From Flavobacteriaceae bacterium (lineage in GTDB: Bacteria > Bacteroidota > Bacteroidia > Flavobacteriales > Flavobacteriaceae), in the NCBI GenBank assembly GCA_016744415.1, contig JADGEL010000005.1:1-64000 (forward strand): a stretch of 64,000 nt of DNA, written 5' to 3'. Of this stretch, positions 55,689-64,000 are shown piece after piece; position 1 is the first letter of the stretch, and every line of letters begins with the position of its first letter. The notes below the pieces were generated by a model. That model worked only from the letters and a program-made list of their open reading frames with translations. It was not told where the DNA came from and did no database searches. The translations under genes and the position numbers were made by a program.

Positions 55689-57755
55689 ATGAGTAACAAG
55701 AAACCAAATAAAAACACCAAAGAACCAATAAATAAAATGCCAAAATTCAATTCATATTGGATTTACGGAATTGTGCTTGCACTATTTATTGGGTTTCAAT
55801 TAATGAAAGGGGCTAGTAATATTTCAAATGAATTATCAGAAAATGATTTCAATACCATGCTTTCTGATAATGAAATTGATAAAATCGCAATTATTAATAA
55901 GGATGTTGCCTATATTACTTTAAAAGCAGATGCGCTTACGAAAGAAAAATATAAAGACGTCAACAAACCTTCATTATTAAAAGATGCAAATGCACCACAT
56001 TACACCTATGATTTTGGAGATTTACAAAATTTTGAGAATTATTTGACTTCTCAAAAATCTGAGTTAAGCTTAGACTTTGATAGAAAGAATGATACCAAGC
56101 CAAATATTTTAGGTGAGTTATTAGGGTGGTTACCATTTATACTACTAATTGGACTTTGGATATTTTTTATGCGTCGTATGTCTGGTGGAGCCGGAGGTGG
56201 CGGCGGTGCTGGTCAAATTTTTAATATTGGTAAATCAAAAGCAAAATTATTTGATAAAGATCAAAAAGTAAAAACTACATTTAAAGATGTTGCAGGTTTA
56301 GAAGGAGCAAAAGAAGAAGTGCAAGAAATTGTTGACTTTTTAAAAAATCCAAAAAAATACACGTCACTTGGTGGTAAAATTCCGAAAGGAGCGTTACTAG
56401 TTGGCCCTCCAGGAACAGGAAAAACTTTATTAGCGAAAGCAGTAGCTGGTGAAGCTGACGTGCCTTTCTTCTCATTATCTGGTTCTGATTTTGTTGAAAT
56501 GTTTGTAGGTGTTGGCGCATCGCGTGTGCGTGATTTATTTAAACAAGCTGCACAAAAATCACCTTCAATTATTTTTATTGATGAGATTGATGCTATAGGT
56601 AGAGCCCGTGGAAAAAACAATATGACTGGTGGTAATGACGAACGTGAAAACACCCTAAATCAGTTATTAACTGAGATGGATGGTTTTGGCACAGACACCA
56701 ACGTAATTGTTGTTGCAGCTACCAATAGAGCTGATGTCTTAGACAAAGCTTTGATGCGTGCTGGTAGATTTGACCGACAAATTTATGTTGACTTACCAGA
56801 TTTGAATGAGCGCAAAGAAATTTTTGAGGTGCATATGAAACCTTTAAAATTAGGTAAAGATGTTGATTTAGATTTCTTATCTCAACAGACTCCAGGATTT
56901 TCTGGAGCTGATATTGCAAACCTATGTAATGAAGCTGCTTTAATTGCTGCTAGAGTTAATAAAAAAGCAGTACATCATCAAGATTTCTTAGATGCAGTTG
57001 ATAGGATTGTTGGCGGGTTAGAAAAGAAAAATAAAATCATGACGGTAACTGAAAAGAAAACAATTGCCTATCACGAAGCTGGACATGCTACTGCAAGTTG
57101 GTTTTTAGAACACGCTGCACCTCTTGTAAAAGTGACTATTGTACCTAGGGGACAATCTCTTGGTGCCGCTTGGTATTTACCTGAAGAGCGTCAAATTGTA
57201 CGCACGGAACAAATGTTAGATGAAATGTGCGCAACTCTTGCAGGTAGAGCTGCTGAAAAAATTATCTTTAATAAAATATCAACTGGAGCACTGAATGATT
57301 TAGAAAAAATCACACGTCAAGCAAGAGCAATGGTGACTGTTTATGGGTTAAATGAAAGGATTGGGAATATTACTTATTATGATTCTTCAGGTCAAAATGA
57401 GTATGGGTTTACAAAACCTTATAGTGAAGAAACAGCCAAAATAATTGATACAGAAATTTCAAAAATTATAGAAGAGCAATACCAACGTGCTATTAACATT
57501 CTAAATAAGCACAAAGATAAATTGGTAGAATTGGCAAATATTTTATTAGAAAAAGAAGTTATTTTTAAAGGCAATTTGGAAACCATTTTTGGAAAACGTC
57601 CTTTTGTAGTTGAAGCAAAAGTTAAAAATAAAAAGGCAACTTCGAAGAAAATAGAGAATGAGCATGAGCCAAAAGACAATATAGGAGAAACTGTAGAAAA
57701 AGAAATTGAAACAAAAGCTGAGACTGAAATAGAATCAACTGATGAAAATAAATAA
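55689..57755 (+). CDS. ftsH: ATP-dependent zinc metalloprotease FtsH
   Basis: 688 residues. N-terminal membrane helix (about 22-40), periplasmic domain (45-140), second helix (about 142-160), AAA+ module with Walker A GPPGTGKT (239-246), Walker [12 protein letters not shown] and SRH, then the M41 protease with HEAGH (462-466), and an acidic Glu/Lys-rich tail. It degrades damaged and short-lived membrane proteins. A Gly-rich linker ([12 protein letters not shown]) follows the second membrane helix. The usual flavobacterial neighbours rsfS, LUD and cdsA flank it. Confidence 0.98.
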   Translation: MSNKKPNKNTKEPINKMPKFNSYWIYGIVLALFIGFQLMKGASNISNELSENDFNTMLSDNEIDKIAIINKDVAYITLKADALTKEKYKDVNKPSLLKDANAPHYTYDFGDLQNFENYLTSQKSELSLDFDRKNDTKPNILGELLGWLPFILLIGLWIFFMRRMSGGAGGGGGAGQIFNIGKSKAKLFDKDQKVKTTFKDVAGLEGAKEEVQEIVDFLKNPKKYTSLGGKIPKGALLVGPPGTGKTLLAKAVAGEADVPFFSLSGSDFVEMFVGVGASRVRDLFKQAAQKSPSIIFIDEIDAIGRARGKNNMTGGNDERENTLNQLLTEMDGFGTDTNVIVVAATNRADVLDKALMRAGRFDRQIYVDLPDLNERKEIFEVHMKPLKLGKDVDLDFLSQQTPGFSGADIANLCNEAALIAARVNKKAVHHQDFLDAVDRIVGGLEKKNKIMTVTEKKTIAYHEAGHATASWFLEHAAPLVKVTIVPRGQSLGAAWYLPEERQIVRTEQMLDEMCATLAGRAAEKIIFNKISTGALNDLEKITRQARAMVTVYGLNERIGNITYYDSSGQNEYGFTKPYSEETAKIIDTEISKIIEEQYQRAINILNKHKDKLVELANILLEKEVIFKGNLETIFGKRPFVVEAKVKNKKATSKKIENEHEPKDNIGETVEKEIETKAETEIESTDENK

Positions 57756-57791
57756 AATTTTATATATTCGTTAAATCAACCCTAGCTAGTA

Positions 57792-58379
57792 ATGAAATTT
57801 TTAAAAAAATTATTTGAAAGTTTTGAAGAAAAACAACAAGAAAAGGTTAAAGATGAACCTGTGGCGTTATCGTTAGACGATTCTTTTGTACATCATTTTA
57901 TAAAATTGGGAGGTAAGTTTTTGTATTGTCAAAACAACAAAGATGTTACGAAAAACTTAAACCATATTTTAGAGGAAAATGATTGGGGTACTATCTCTAC
58001 TAAAAATGCTGACCTAAAACCTTTTATCAGCACTTTGAAAGTGAAAATAAAAGATGAATTCAATAATGAATTACCATTTTTTACAAGTTGCGAGTTTTTA
58101 ATTGCTGAAAATGGAAGCCTTTTATTTTCATCAAATCAAATAGAGGATAAAAAATTAGCTACCTTTTCAAATAACTTTATTGTCTTTGCAACTACAAGTC
58201 AAATTGTTAAGAGTAAAGATGAAAGCTTAACAGGAATCAAAGTTAAATATGGCGTTGACTTACCTACAAACATAAGCCCAATTAAAAACTACAATCCAAA
58301 TACCACCGAAGATAATTTTCTAAATTACGGCACAAACAATTCTAAAAACTTATATTTGCTTTTATTAGAAAATTTATAG
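57792..58379 (+). CDS. LUD-domain protein
   Basis: 195 residues, LUD/LutC-like fold (about 60-195: FFTSCEFLIAENGSLLFSSNQIEDKKLATFSNNFIVFATTSQIVKS). LutC relatives take part in lactate use, but neither lutA nor lutB is present here, and this gene sits directly before cdsA (1 bp gap). Role unknown. Confidence 0.82.
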   Translation: MKFLKKLFESFEEKQQEKVKDEPVALSLDDSFVHHFIKLGGKFLYCQNNKDVTKNLNHILEENDWGTISTKNADLKPFISTLKVKIKDEFNNELPFFTSCEFLIAENGSLLFSSNQIEDKKLATFSNNFIVFATTSQIVKSKDESLTGIKVKYGVDLPTNISPIKNYNPNTTEDNFLNYGTNNSKNLYLLLLENL

Positions 58380-58380
58380 A

Positions 58381-59193
58381 ATGAGTAATTTTTTATCGCG
58401 TTTAATTTCTGGAAGCATCTATTTAGGTGTTTTAATTTTCTCGATTCTTTACAGTAAAATTACTTTTTTAAGCCTCTTTTTTATCGTGATGCTCTTTTGC
58501 TTATATGAATTTACCAAAATGATTCAGCTTAAAAGCATATTTCCATATATCATCGGAATCCAAGCTTTTATTTTCGGGAACATTTTAAATGTTGAAGATG
58601 TCCCCTCGAGAACCATTTTTATTTATGTAGGGGTTTCCCTTTTCCTAACAGTATTTTGCTCATTTGCTTGGATATTATTAGCAAAAAAAGAAGAGATTGT
58701 AAGCCATTTAGGAAAGATATTTTTATCAATAGTATATATAGTCATCCCTTTTGTTTTAATGGCGCAAATACCTTTTTTACACAATGATTTTAATTATGCT
58801 AAAACTGTTATTTTAGGAGTTTTCATTTTAATCTGGACAAATGATACTTTTGCATATCTAGTTGGTAAAAATTTTGGACGTATTAAATTATTTAAAATAA
58901 TATCACCCAATAAAACCGTTGAAGGATTTATAGGTGGTATGGTTTTTTGCTTTGTGGCAAGTTATTTTATAGCACACTATTTTACAGAGCTTTCTCTAAT
59001 ACAATGGCTAGTTATTGCCTTGTTGGTGAGTGTTTTTGGAGTTCTGGGAGATTTGATAGAATCAATGTTTAAAAGGCAAGCGGGCATTAAAGATAGTAGT
59101 AATTTAATTCCAGGTCATGGAGGTTTCTTAGATAGATTTGATAGTGTTATATTTGCAGCTCCATTCATATTTATTTATTTACAAATTGTATAG
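58381..59193 (+). CDS. cdsA: Phosphatidate cytidylyltransferase
   Basis: 270-residue integral membrane enzyme making CDP-diacylglycerol from phosphatidate and CTP. About eight hydrophobic segments and the CdsA signature SMFKRQAGIKDSSNLIPGHGGFLDRFDS near the C-terminus, with the metal-binding Asp residues, plus WTNDTFAYLVGKNFG. Followed by psd, the enzyme two steps on. Confidence 0.96.
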   Translation: MSNFLSRLISGSIYLGVLIFSILYSKITFLSLFFIVMLFCLYEFTKMIQLKSIFPYIIGIQAFIFGNILNVEDVPSRTIFIYVGVSLFLTVFCSFAWILLAKKEEIVSHLGKIFLSIVYIVIPFVLMAQIPFLHNDFNYAKTVILGVFILIWTNDTFAYLVGKNFGRIKLFKIISPNKTVEGFIGGMVFCFVASYFIAHYFTELSLIQWLVIALLVSVFGVLGDLIESMFKRQAGIKDSSNLIPGHGGFLDRFDSVIFAAPFIFIYLQIV

Positions 59194-59259
59194 AGTGATT
59201 TTCATTAGTTCAAAAAAGCTCCTTTAATCACTACAAAAAAGAATCAAATTTAGAAGAAC

Positions 59260-59910
59260 ATGTTTCATAAAGAAGGGTATAAAATTATTTTAATTGCCTC
59301 AATCATCTTATTAATTGCCGTTATAACAATTGACAAATTTATTGAAATTGAATGGATAAGACTTTCTACCTCAACTATATTTCTAATCCTTTTTGTATTA
59401 GTTTTACAATTTTTTAGAAATCCTAAAAGAAACACCTCTCTTAATGAGCATCATATCATTGCTCCTGTTGATGGCAAAGTAGTAGTGATAGAAGAAGTTT
59501 TTGAACCTGAATTTTTTAAGGATAAAAGATTACAACTTTCTATTTTTATGTCGCCGTTAAATGTACATGTTACCCGATATCCAATTAGTGGTAATATTAT
59601 CTTTAGCAAATACCACCCAGGTAAATACCTTGTAGCATGGCACCCCAAATCATCAACAGAAAATGAAAGAACAACTGTGGTGGTTGAAAACAAAACTGTT
59701 GGAAAAATATTATACCGTCAAATTGCTGGCGCTGCTGCAAGACGCATTGTAAACTATGCTAAAAAAGGTGGTGTAGTTGAACAAGGATCTGATGCAGGCT
59801 TTATCAAGTTTGGATCTAGAGTTGATGTTTTTTTGCCTTTAAACACTAAAATTGATGTTGTGTTAAACCAAAAGGTTAGAGGTGGTGAACAAATAATTGC
59901 CAACATATAA
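59260..59910 (+). CDS. psd: Phosphatidylserine decarboxylase (short, type A/archaeal-like)
   Basis: 216 residues. Two N-terminal membrane segments, PVDGKVVVIEE, FMSPLNVHVTRYP, and the self-cleavage site FGSR near residue 190 (AGFIKFGSRVDVFLP): cleavage between Gly and Ser makes the pyruvoyl group. It produces phosphatidylethanolamine, the main phospholipid. Clustered with cdsA. Confidence 0.94.
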   Translation: MFHKEGYKIILIASIILLIAVITIDKFIEIEWIRLSTSTIFLILFVLVLQFFRNPKRNTSLNEHHIIAPVDGKVVVIEEVFEPEFFKDKRLQLSIFMSPLNVHVTRYPISGNIIFSKYHPGKYLVAWHPKSSTENERTTVVVENKTVGKILYRQIAGAAARRIVNYAKKGGVVEQGSDAGFIKFGSRVDVFLPLNTKIDVVLNQKVRGGEQIIANI

Positions 59911-59939
59911 TTTCTTTTTTATAACTTTGAAATAGTTAA

Positions 59940-60215
59940 ATGAAGAAAGACTTAAATACAAAATTCGACGAGGCATTAAAAACAGCTAATGAAACGGATA
60001 TTAAATTACCTCCGGACATAATGCTCCATTTTTATGCCCATTTTAAACAAGCTACAAGAGGCAATAAATATCGAAGAAAATTAGAAGAAGGTGAAGAACC
60101 CCTAAGAAATGCCTTTAAACAACATGCTTGGTATCAATTGAATCACTTAACAGAAGAAGAAGCCAAAAAAGGGTATATAAAACTAGTAAACAAATATCTA
60201 AAACCTAATAAATGA
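59940..60215 (+). CDS. Acyl-CoA-binding protein
   Basis: 91 residues, four-helix ACBP fold with LNTKFDEALKTANE, LPPDIMLHFYAHFKQATRGNK and AFKQHAWYQLNHLTEEEAKKGYIKLV. These proteins carry long-chain acyl-CoA and are mostly eukaryotic. Position after cdsA and psd fits lipid synthesis. Overlaps the next start by 4 bp (ATGA). Confidence 0.92.
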   Translation: MKKDLNTKFDEALKTANETDIKLPPDIMLHFYAHFKQATRGNKYRRKLEEGEEPLRNAFKQHAWYQLNHLTEEEAKKGYIKLVNKYLKPNK

Positions 60216-60826
60216 AAAACATACATATTCTACTCTTATTATTTACAATTAGCATCATATCTATTTCTTGTAAAAAAGAACAAAAGAAAGTTGATGAAAT
60301 TATTGAAGCTACAAAAGATTATACCATTGACAATTCCTCAATAAAAATAAACTGGGTTGCTTTTAAAACCACAGATAAAGTTCCTGTAAAAGGGTTATTT
60401 AAAAATGTTGAGCTAAACAAAACTTCAGGTACATCAGCAATTGATTTTTTAAATGATTTAGAATTTTCAGTTCCAGTTAGCAGTATTTTTACTGATAATA
60501 AAGAACGTGATGGCAAACTTCAAAAATTCTTTTTTGGAGTAATGGATAATACTGAGCTTTTATCTGGATCTATTTCAATTACCAATGCTAATGATGGGGT
60601 TATCCATTTAAATATGAACGGAATTACACATGATTTACCTATTAAGTATGATAGTAACAATAATGGAACTGCTATTAAAGGAAAATTGAATTTAGATAAT
60701 TGGAATGGTCAAGATGCTATTGAAAGTTTAAATAAAGCTTGTTTCGATTTACACACAGGCGATGACGGAATTAGTAAAACCTGGAATACTGTTCAAATAC
60801 ACATAAGCTTTTCTGAGTTAAAATAA
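60212..60826 (+). CDS. YceI-family lipoprotein
   Basis: 204 residues. Signal MKNIHILLLLFTISIISISC (lipobox SISC), then a YceI lipocalin-like domain (about 28-203: YTIDNSSIKINWVAFKTTDKVPVKGLFKN, FFGVMDNTELLSGSISI, LNMNGITHDLPI). YceI proteins bind isoprenoids or amphiphiles in the periplasm. Last gene of the rsfS-ftsH series, followed by a strong terminator. Confidence 0.9.
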   Translation: MKNIHILLLLFTISIISISCKKEQKKVDEIIEATKDYTIDNSSIKINWVAFKTTDKVPVKGLFKNVELNKTSGTSAIDFLNDLEFSVPVSSIFTDNKERDGKLQKFFFGVMDNTELLSGSISITNANDGVIHLNMNGITHDLPIKYDSNNNGTAIKGKLNLDNWNGQDAIESLNKACFDLHTGDDGISKTWNTVQIHISFSELK

Positions 60827-60842
60827 TTTATAGAGCTTCTTT

Positions 60843-60883
60843 AAAAAACAAATGCCCTCAAAATTTGAGGGCATTTGTTTTTT
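60843..60883. terminator. Long bidirectional terminator
   Basis: 20-base arms AAAAAACAAATGCCCTCAAA (60843-60862) and complement (60864-60883), perfectly paired, between convergent genes. Confidence 0.88.
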
Positions 60884-60900
60884 AAAATAGTCAACTAGTT

Positions 60901-62838
60901 TTAATAATCTAGGTGAGTTATATAACTCAATTTTGCTTTTAATATAGCATAGTTCTCTTTGTGATTTTCAATATTATTCATCACATTTTTAAGTAATGGG
61001 TTTTTCGAATCAGTATTTGAAAAGAAGCTCATGTTATTTTCTAACTGCTGAATTTCTCGTGCTAATTCATCTATCTTTTTTCTTAAAAATATCTGTTCTG
61101 TGTCTAATTTACGTAAATTCTTTTGAGCAAGTAAACCTTCCATTTGACTTTCAAATTTCATCATTTCTTTTTCTTCGTTACTCACAGAAAGTTGAGAAAA
61201 AAGCTTATCTAATGTTTTTGAAAACTTACCTTCAATATGTCTTAAATTAAAAGGAATACTACCCAATGCTTTCCAATCATCCATGTATTTCTTAACCGTT
61301 TCTATGGTTACTTTTTCAATTGTAGCAACTTCCTCTTTCATCTTGTTAAGAAACTCTTTCTTTGCCTTAACCGCTTCTTGATCTTCTTTTGAACCTTGAT
61401 TTTTAAAAGTATGGAATCTATCAAAATAATGATTACATGCTGCTTTAAATTCACCCCATATTTTATCAGAATTTTTTCTTGGTACATGACCAATTTTTTT
61501 CCAATCTGATTGAATCTTTTTCATCAACTCTGTTGTAGCATCCCAATCTTCACTATCTTTATTAAGGTTTGCTAACTCGATAAGTTTTAACTTTTTGGTC
61601 AAGTTTTCTTGCTGCTCTCCTTTTATATTTTTGTAGAAAGCATTTTTATCATGGTTAAAACTTTTAGTTGCTTCTTTAAATTTTCCCCAAATTTTATCAC
61701 TCTCTGATCTTGGAACATTTCCAGCTTTAAAAAATTGTTGACGTAAGTCTTCAATTTCTTTAATACTCTTTTGCCAATCACTATGTTTCAAATTCCCTTT
61801 GGAATCAATATTTTTTATCTGCTCAATAATTTCATTTTTCTTAGCAATATTCTCTTGATATTTCTCCTTAAGCCCTTTGTAATAATCATGCCTTTTATCA
61901 TGAATTTTTTTTGTAGCAGCACTAAACTTTTTCCAAACATCTTCACGCTGTTCTTTTGCAACAGGACCAACATCTTCCTTCCACATCTTATGGATTACTT
62001 GCAATTGTTTAAAAGAGTAATTGATATCATTGCTTTCTGATAACGCCTCAACCCGCTCAATTAATTTTAGTTTTTCTTCTAAGTTATGCTTAAAATCTAA
62101 ATCTCTAAAATCATTGCTTAAATGTAAAAGGTCATAAAAACGCTCAACGTGATGATGAAATGTTCTCCATGTTCCGTTGTATTTTTCTCTTGCAACAGGA
62201 CCAATTTTCCTCCAACGCTCTTGAATATCCCTAAACTTATTATACATCGTTTTAGGCTCTGCATCCTCAATCAAATCTTTTAATTGCTCAATTAAAATAA
62301 ATCGCAATTCTAAATTACCGTTAAGTTTAGATTCTAAATCTTTGTAATATTTTGTACGCTTATCACGATACTCTTTACTTAATTCATTGAATTTTATCTT
62401 AGATGGATTGGAATAACTAAAATCGATACTTTCACCACCATCAGCTAAAAATGCTGCTTTTTTATTAGCTAATATTTTTGAAAATTGCAAATTAAAAGAA
62501 TCTTTAATCGCATTAAAATGGTTGTTTATTTTTTGAACAGGAAGTTCCTTTATATGCTTTTCAAATTTCAAAACTAAATCTTCAAGTCCCATTTTAGAAT
62601 ACTCAGGAAGTGACTCTTTAGCAGTTTCTTGATGCTCTTCTTCATCATCTAACTTCTCTGAAGCTTGGGCAATATCATCATCAATTTGATTTACAACTTC
62701 TTCTTCTGTTGTATCTTTCAGGTTGACTAAAGCAACAGTTACCTCTTCTTTGTTTGTTGGTTCAGAATTGTTTTCTGATTCGGTTGATTGTACATCTTCA
62801 CTTTCTTCTGGAAGATTATTATTTTTTTCGTCTAACAT
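60901..62838 (-). CDS. DUF349 coiled-coil protein
   Basis: 645 residues. Acidic N-terminus (about 1-80, Glu-rich), then repeated DUF349 helical units of about 75 residues, each with a W-x-x-I-G-x-V/P-R or K-x-W pattern (ERWRKIGPVAREKYNGTWRTF, KMWKEDVGPVAKEQREDVWKKF, SDWKKIGHVPRKNSDKIWGEF), ending in a coiled coil. DUF349 proteins are conserved in Bacteroidota with no known activity. Confidence 0.92.
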   Translation of the reverse strand: MLDEKNNNLPEESEDVQSTESENNSEPTNKEEVTVALVNLKDTTEEEVVNQIDDDIAQASEKLDDEEEHQETAKESLPEYSKMGLEDLVLKFEKHIKELPVQKINNHFNAIKDSFNLQFSKILANKKAAFLADGGESIDFSYSNPSKIKFNELSKEYRDKRTKYYKDLESKLNGNLELRFILIEQLKDLIEDAEPKTMYNKFRDIQERWRKIGPVAREKYNGTWRTFHHHVERFYDLLHLSNDFRDLDFKHNLEEKLKLIERVEALSESNDINYSFKQLQVIHKMWKEDVGPVAKEQREDVWKKFSAATKKIHDKRHDYYKGLKEKYQENIAKKNEIIEQIKNIDSKGNLKHSDWQKSIKEIEDLRQQFFKAGNVPRSESDKIWGKFKEATKSFNHDKNAFYKNIKGEQQENLTKKLKLIELANLNKDSEDWDATTELMKKIQSDWKKIGHVPRKNSDKIWGEFKAACNHYFDRFHTFKNQGSKEDQEAVKAKKEFLNKMKEEVATIEKVTIETVKKYMDDWKALGSIPFNLRHIEGKFSKTLDKLFSQLSVSNEEKEMMKFESQMEGLLAQKNLRKLDTEQIFLRKKIDELAREIQQLENNMSFFSNTDSKNPLLKNVMNNIENHKENYAILKAKLSYITHLDY

Positions 62839-62996
62839 TTTTTGTAATGTTTAAAGGTCCAATATTCACTAAGTCTAAAAATTGATATTAACTTACAGTT
62901 CAATCAAGCTTTATACTATTAGATACAAACTTAAGCAAAAAGTTGCGTACAATCTGTGGTATAAACTGAAATAAAGATTTATTTTGAATTCTTTAA

Positions 62997-63743
62997 CTAA
63001 GAGTTCCAAATCTCCCAAGATTTTTCGGCTTGCAATTCTAACATCTCCAATCCATTTTTTGTGATTGCCCCTCTTTCATTTCCTTTTTTAAGAAAAGTGG
63101 TTTCTGACGGATTGTAAATCAAGTCGTATAAAAAGTGTTGATCCGATAAAAATTGATATGGGATCTCAGGGTAATTTTCTATGTTAGGATGTGTGCCTAA
63201 CGGCGTACAATTTATAATGAGTTGATGATTTTCTATTACTTCTTTTGACAAGTCAGCATAAGAAATGGCTTGTTCAGATTTTACTCTTGACACAAGTTGA
63301 TATCCAATATCTAATTTATCTAGCACAAAAGCAATTGCTTTTGATGCACCACCTGTTCCTAAAACCAATGCATTTTTATGATTCTGTTTTAACAAAGGAG
63401 ACAAAGAGTGTTCGAATCCATAAATATCAGTGTTATAACCAATCAATTCATTTTTATCTGTCACTTTAATTGTATTTACAGCTCCAATTTTTTGAGCATC
63501 AGCATCAATTTCTGATAAATAACACATTATTGATTGCTTGTAAGGAATGGTCACATTAAAGCCTTTGAATTCTTCTTCTTTTTGATAAATCAAAAAAGGA
63601 AATTCTGAAATTTCTGGAATATCAAAATTACGGTAAGTAAGGTTTGACAATTTTAAAACCTCAAACTTTTTTAAAAAATATACTTTAGAAAAAGAATAGG
63701 AAATATTTTTGCCCACTAATCCTAATTTTGTTCTTTCACTCAT
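62997..63743 (-). CDS. aroE: Shikimate dehydrogenase
   Basis: 248 residues. Shikimate-binding GLVGKNISYSFSKVYF and FNVTIPYKQSI (catalytic Lys), NADP-binding LVLGTGGASKAIAFVLDKL, and INCTPLGTHPN. It reduces 3-dehydroshikimate in aromatic amino-acid synthesis. Separated by 1 bp from the DUF368 gene upstream, so the two form an operon. Confidence 0.95.
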   Translation of the reverse strand: MSERTKLGLVGKNISYSFSKVYFLKKFEVLKLSNLTYRNFDIPEISEFPFLIYQKEEEFKGFNVTIPYKQSIMCYLSEIDADAQKIGAVNTIKVTDKNELIGYNTDIYGFEHSLSPLLKQNHKNALVLGTGGASKAIAFVLDKLDIGYQLVSRVKSEQAISYADLSKEVIENHQLIINCTPLGTHPNIENYPEIPYQFLSDQHFLYDLIYNPSETTFLKKGNERGAITKNGLEMLELQAEKSWEIWNS

Positions 63744-63744
63744 A

Positions 63745-64000
63745 CTAACTTGTTTTTGTTCTTTTTGAATATTGATCTAAAACTAATAATAAACCAACAC
63801 CTAATAAAATAAAAATTACAGCAATCCAAGTTTCTTGCATGGTTACATCAGGTAAATAACGTTGGTAATTTTCAATAACTTCATCTCCGTTAAAATCGTA
63901 CAATAACTTTCCGTTCTCTGTTTTATAAATTTCTCTTTTCCAAGGCCAAACAATTCCAAGTGACCCCATAATAAATCCGATAATAACAGCAGTAACTATT
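63745..64000 (-). CDS. DUF368 membrane protein, C-terminal part (truncated by window edge)
   Basis: The frame stays open to base 64000, so the ATG at 63969 is internal. The visible 85 residues are IVTAVIIGFIMGSLGIVWPWKR (end of a membrane helix and the DUF368 G-S-L-WPWK motif), a soluble loop (about 40 residues), and a final membrane helix (WIAVIFILLGVGLLLVL) with a basic tail. DUF368 proteins have been linked to undecaprenyl-phosphate (C55-P) recycling across the membrane. Confidence 0.85.
   Translation of the reverse strand, partial: IVTAVIIGFIMGSLGIVWPWKREIYKTENGKLLYDFNGDEVIENYQRYLPDVTMQETWIAVIFILLGVGLLLVLDQYSKRTKTS

Noticed and set aside
63745-63969. Complete 74-residue membrane protein starting at 63969
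   Set aside because: The frame continues upstream to the window edge with a membrane helix and a DUF368 motif, so this is the C-terminus of a larger gene.

Overview
The window is chromosomal DNA of a marine-type Flavobacteriaceae bacterium (Bacteroidota). The support is low G+C, promoters of the Bacteroidota form TTG-N19/20-TAnnTTTG, an almost complete lack of Shine-Dalgarno sites, lipoboxes on many exported proteins, a type IX secretion C-terminal domain, and lineage-typical families (DUF3078, DUF1599, DUF349, DUF5522, DUF4136, BT_3928-like, GSII glutamine synthetase, fused IcmF mutase). I see no prophage, insertion sequence or CRISPR array.

Layout. 1-1125 is the 5' three quarters of a 16S rRNA gene pointing out of the window, fed by three tandem promoters. 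2070-5330 is the translation operon thrS-infC-rpmI-rplT; infC appears to start at an AUA codon. 6134-9529 (minus) holds purM, a DUF3078 barrel protein and prfA. 10467-15725 holds glutamine synthetase, a Na+/Ca2+ exchanger, a BlaI/M56 sensor pair and a carboxypeptidase-regulatory-domain protein. 15765-17463 is a small accessory patch: a 49-codon gene, tRNA-Arg(ACG), an NTF2-like lipoprotein bracketed by a partial copy of the tRNA 3' end, and two tandem 41-codon membrane proteins. 17611-25641 (minus) holds an M28 peptidase, clpS, prmA, a TPR histidine kinase/LuxR pair and a cell-surface cluster. 25820-41458 is mainly metabolism (tpiA, pyrF, icmF, pdhA, pdhC, nudK), plus a cysteine-rich metallothionein-like peptide beside a SigZ-type sigma factor.

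41537-44696 (minus) is the most distinctive locus: a DUF4242-cyclase-like-AraC fusion regulator, a flavin oxidase with a single predicted covalent FAD link, and an NTF2-like lipoprotein. The 77-bp promoter in front of the oxidase is nearly identical to the one in front of the paralogous lipoprotein gene at 16352, 27 kb away. This points to a two-locus regulon under the fusion regulator.

44831-64000 holds rpmE2, lipoproteins, a protein of three tandem glycogen-binding-like domains beside a retropepsin-like protease, manC, birA, the long rsfS-ftsH-LUD-cdsA-psd-ACBP-YceI series (membrane biogenesis and quality control), a DUF349 protein, aroE and the C-terminus of a DUF368 membrane protein cut by the window edge.
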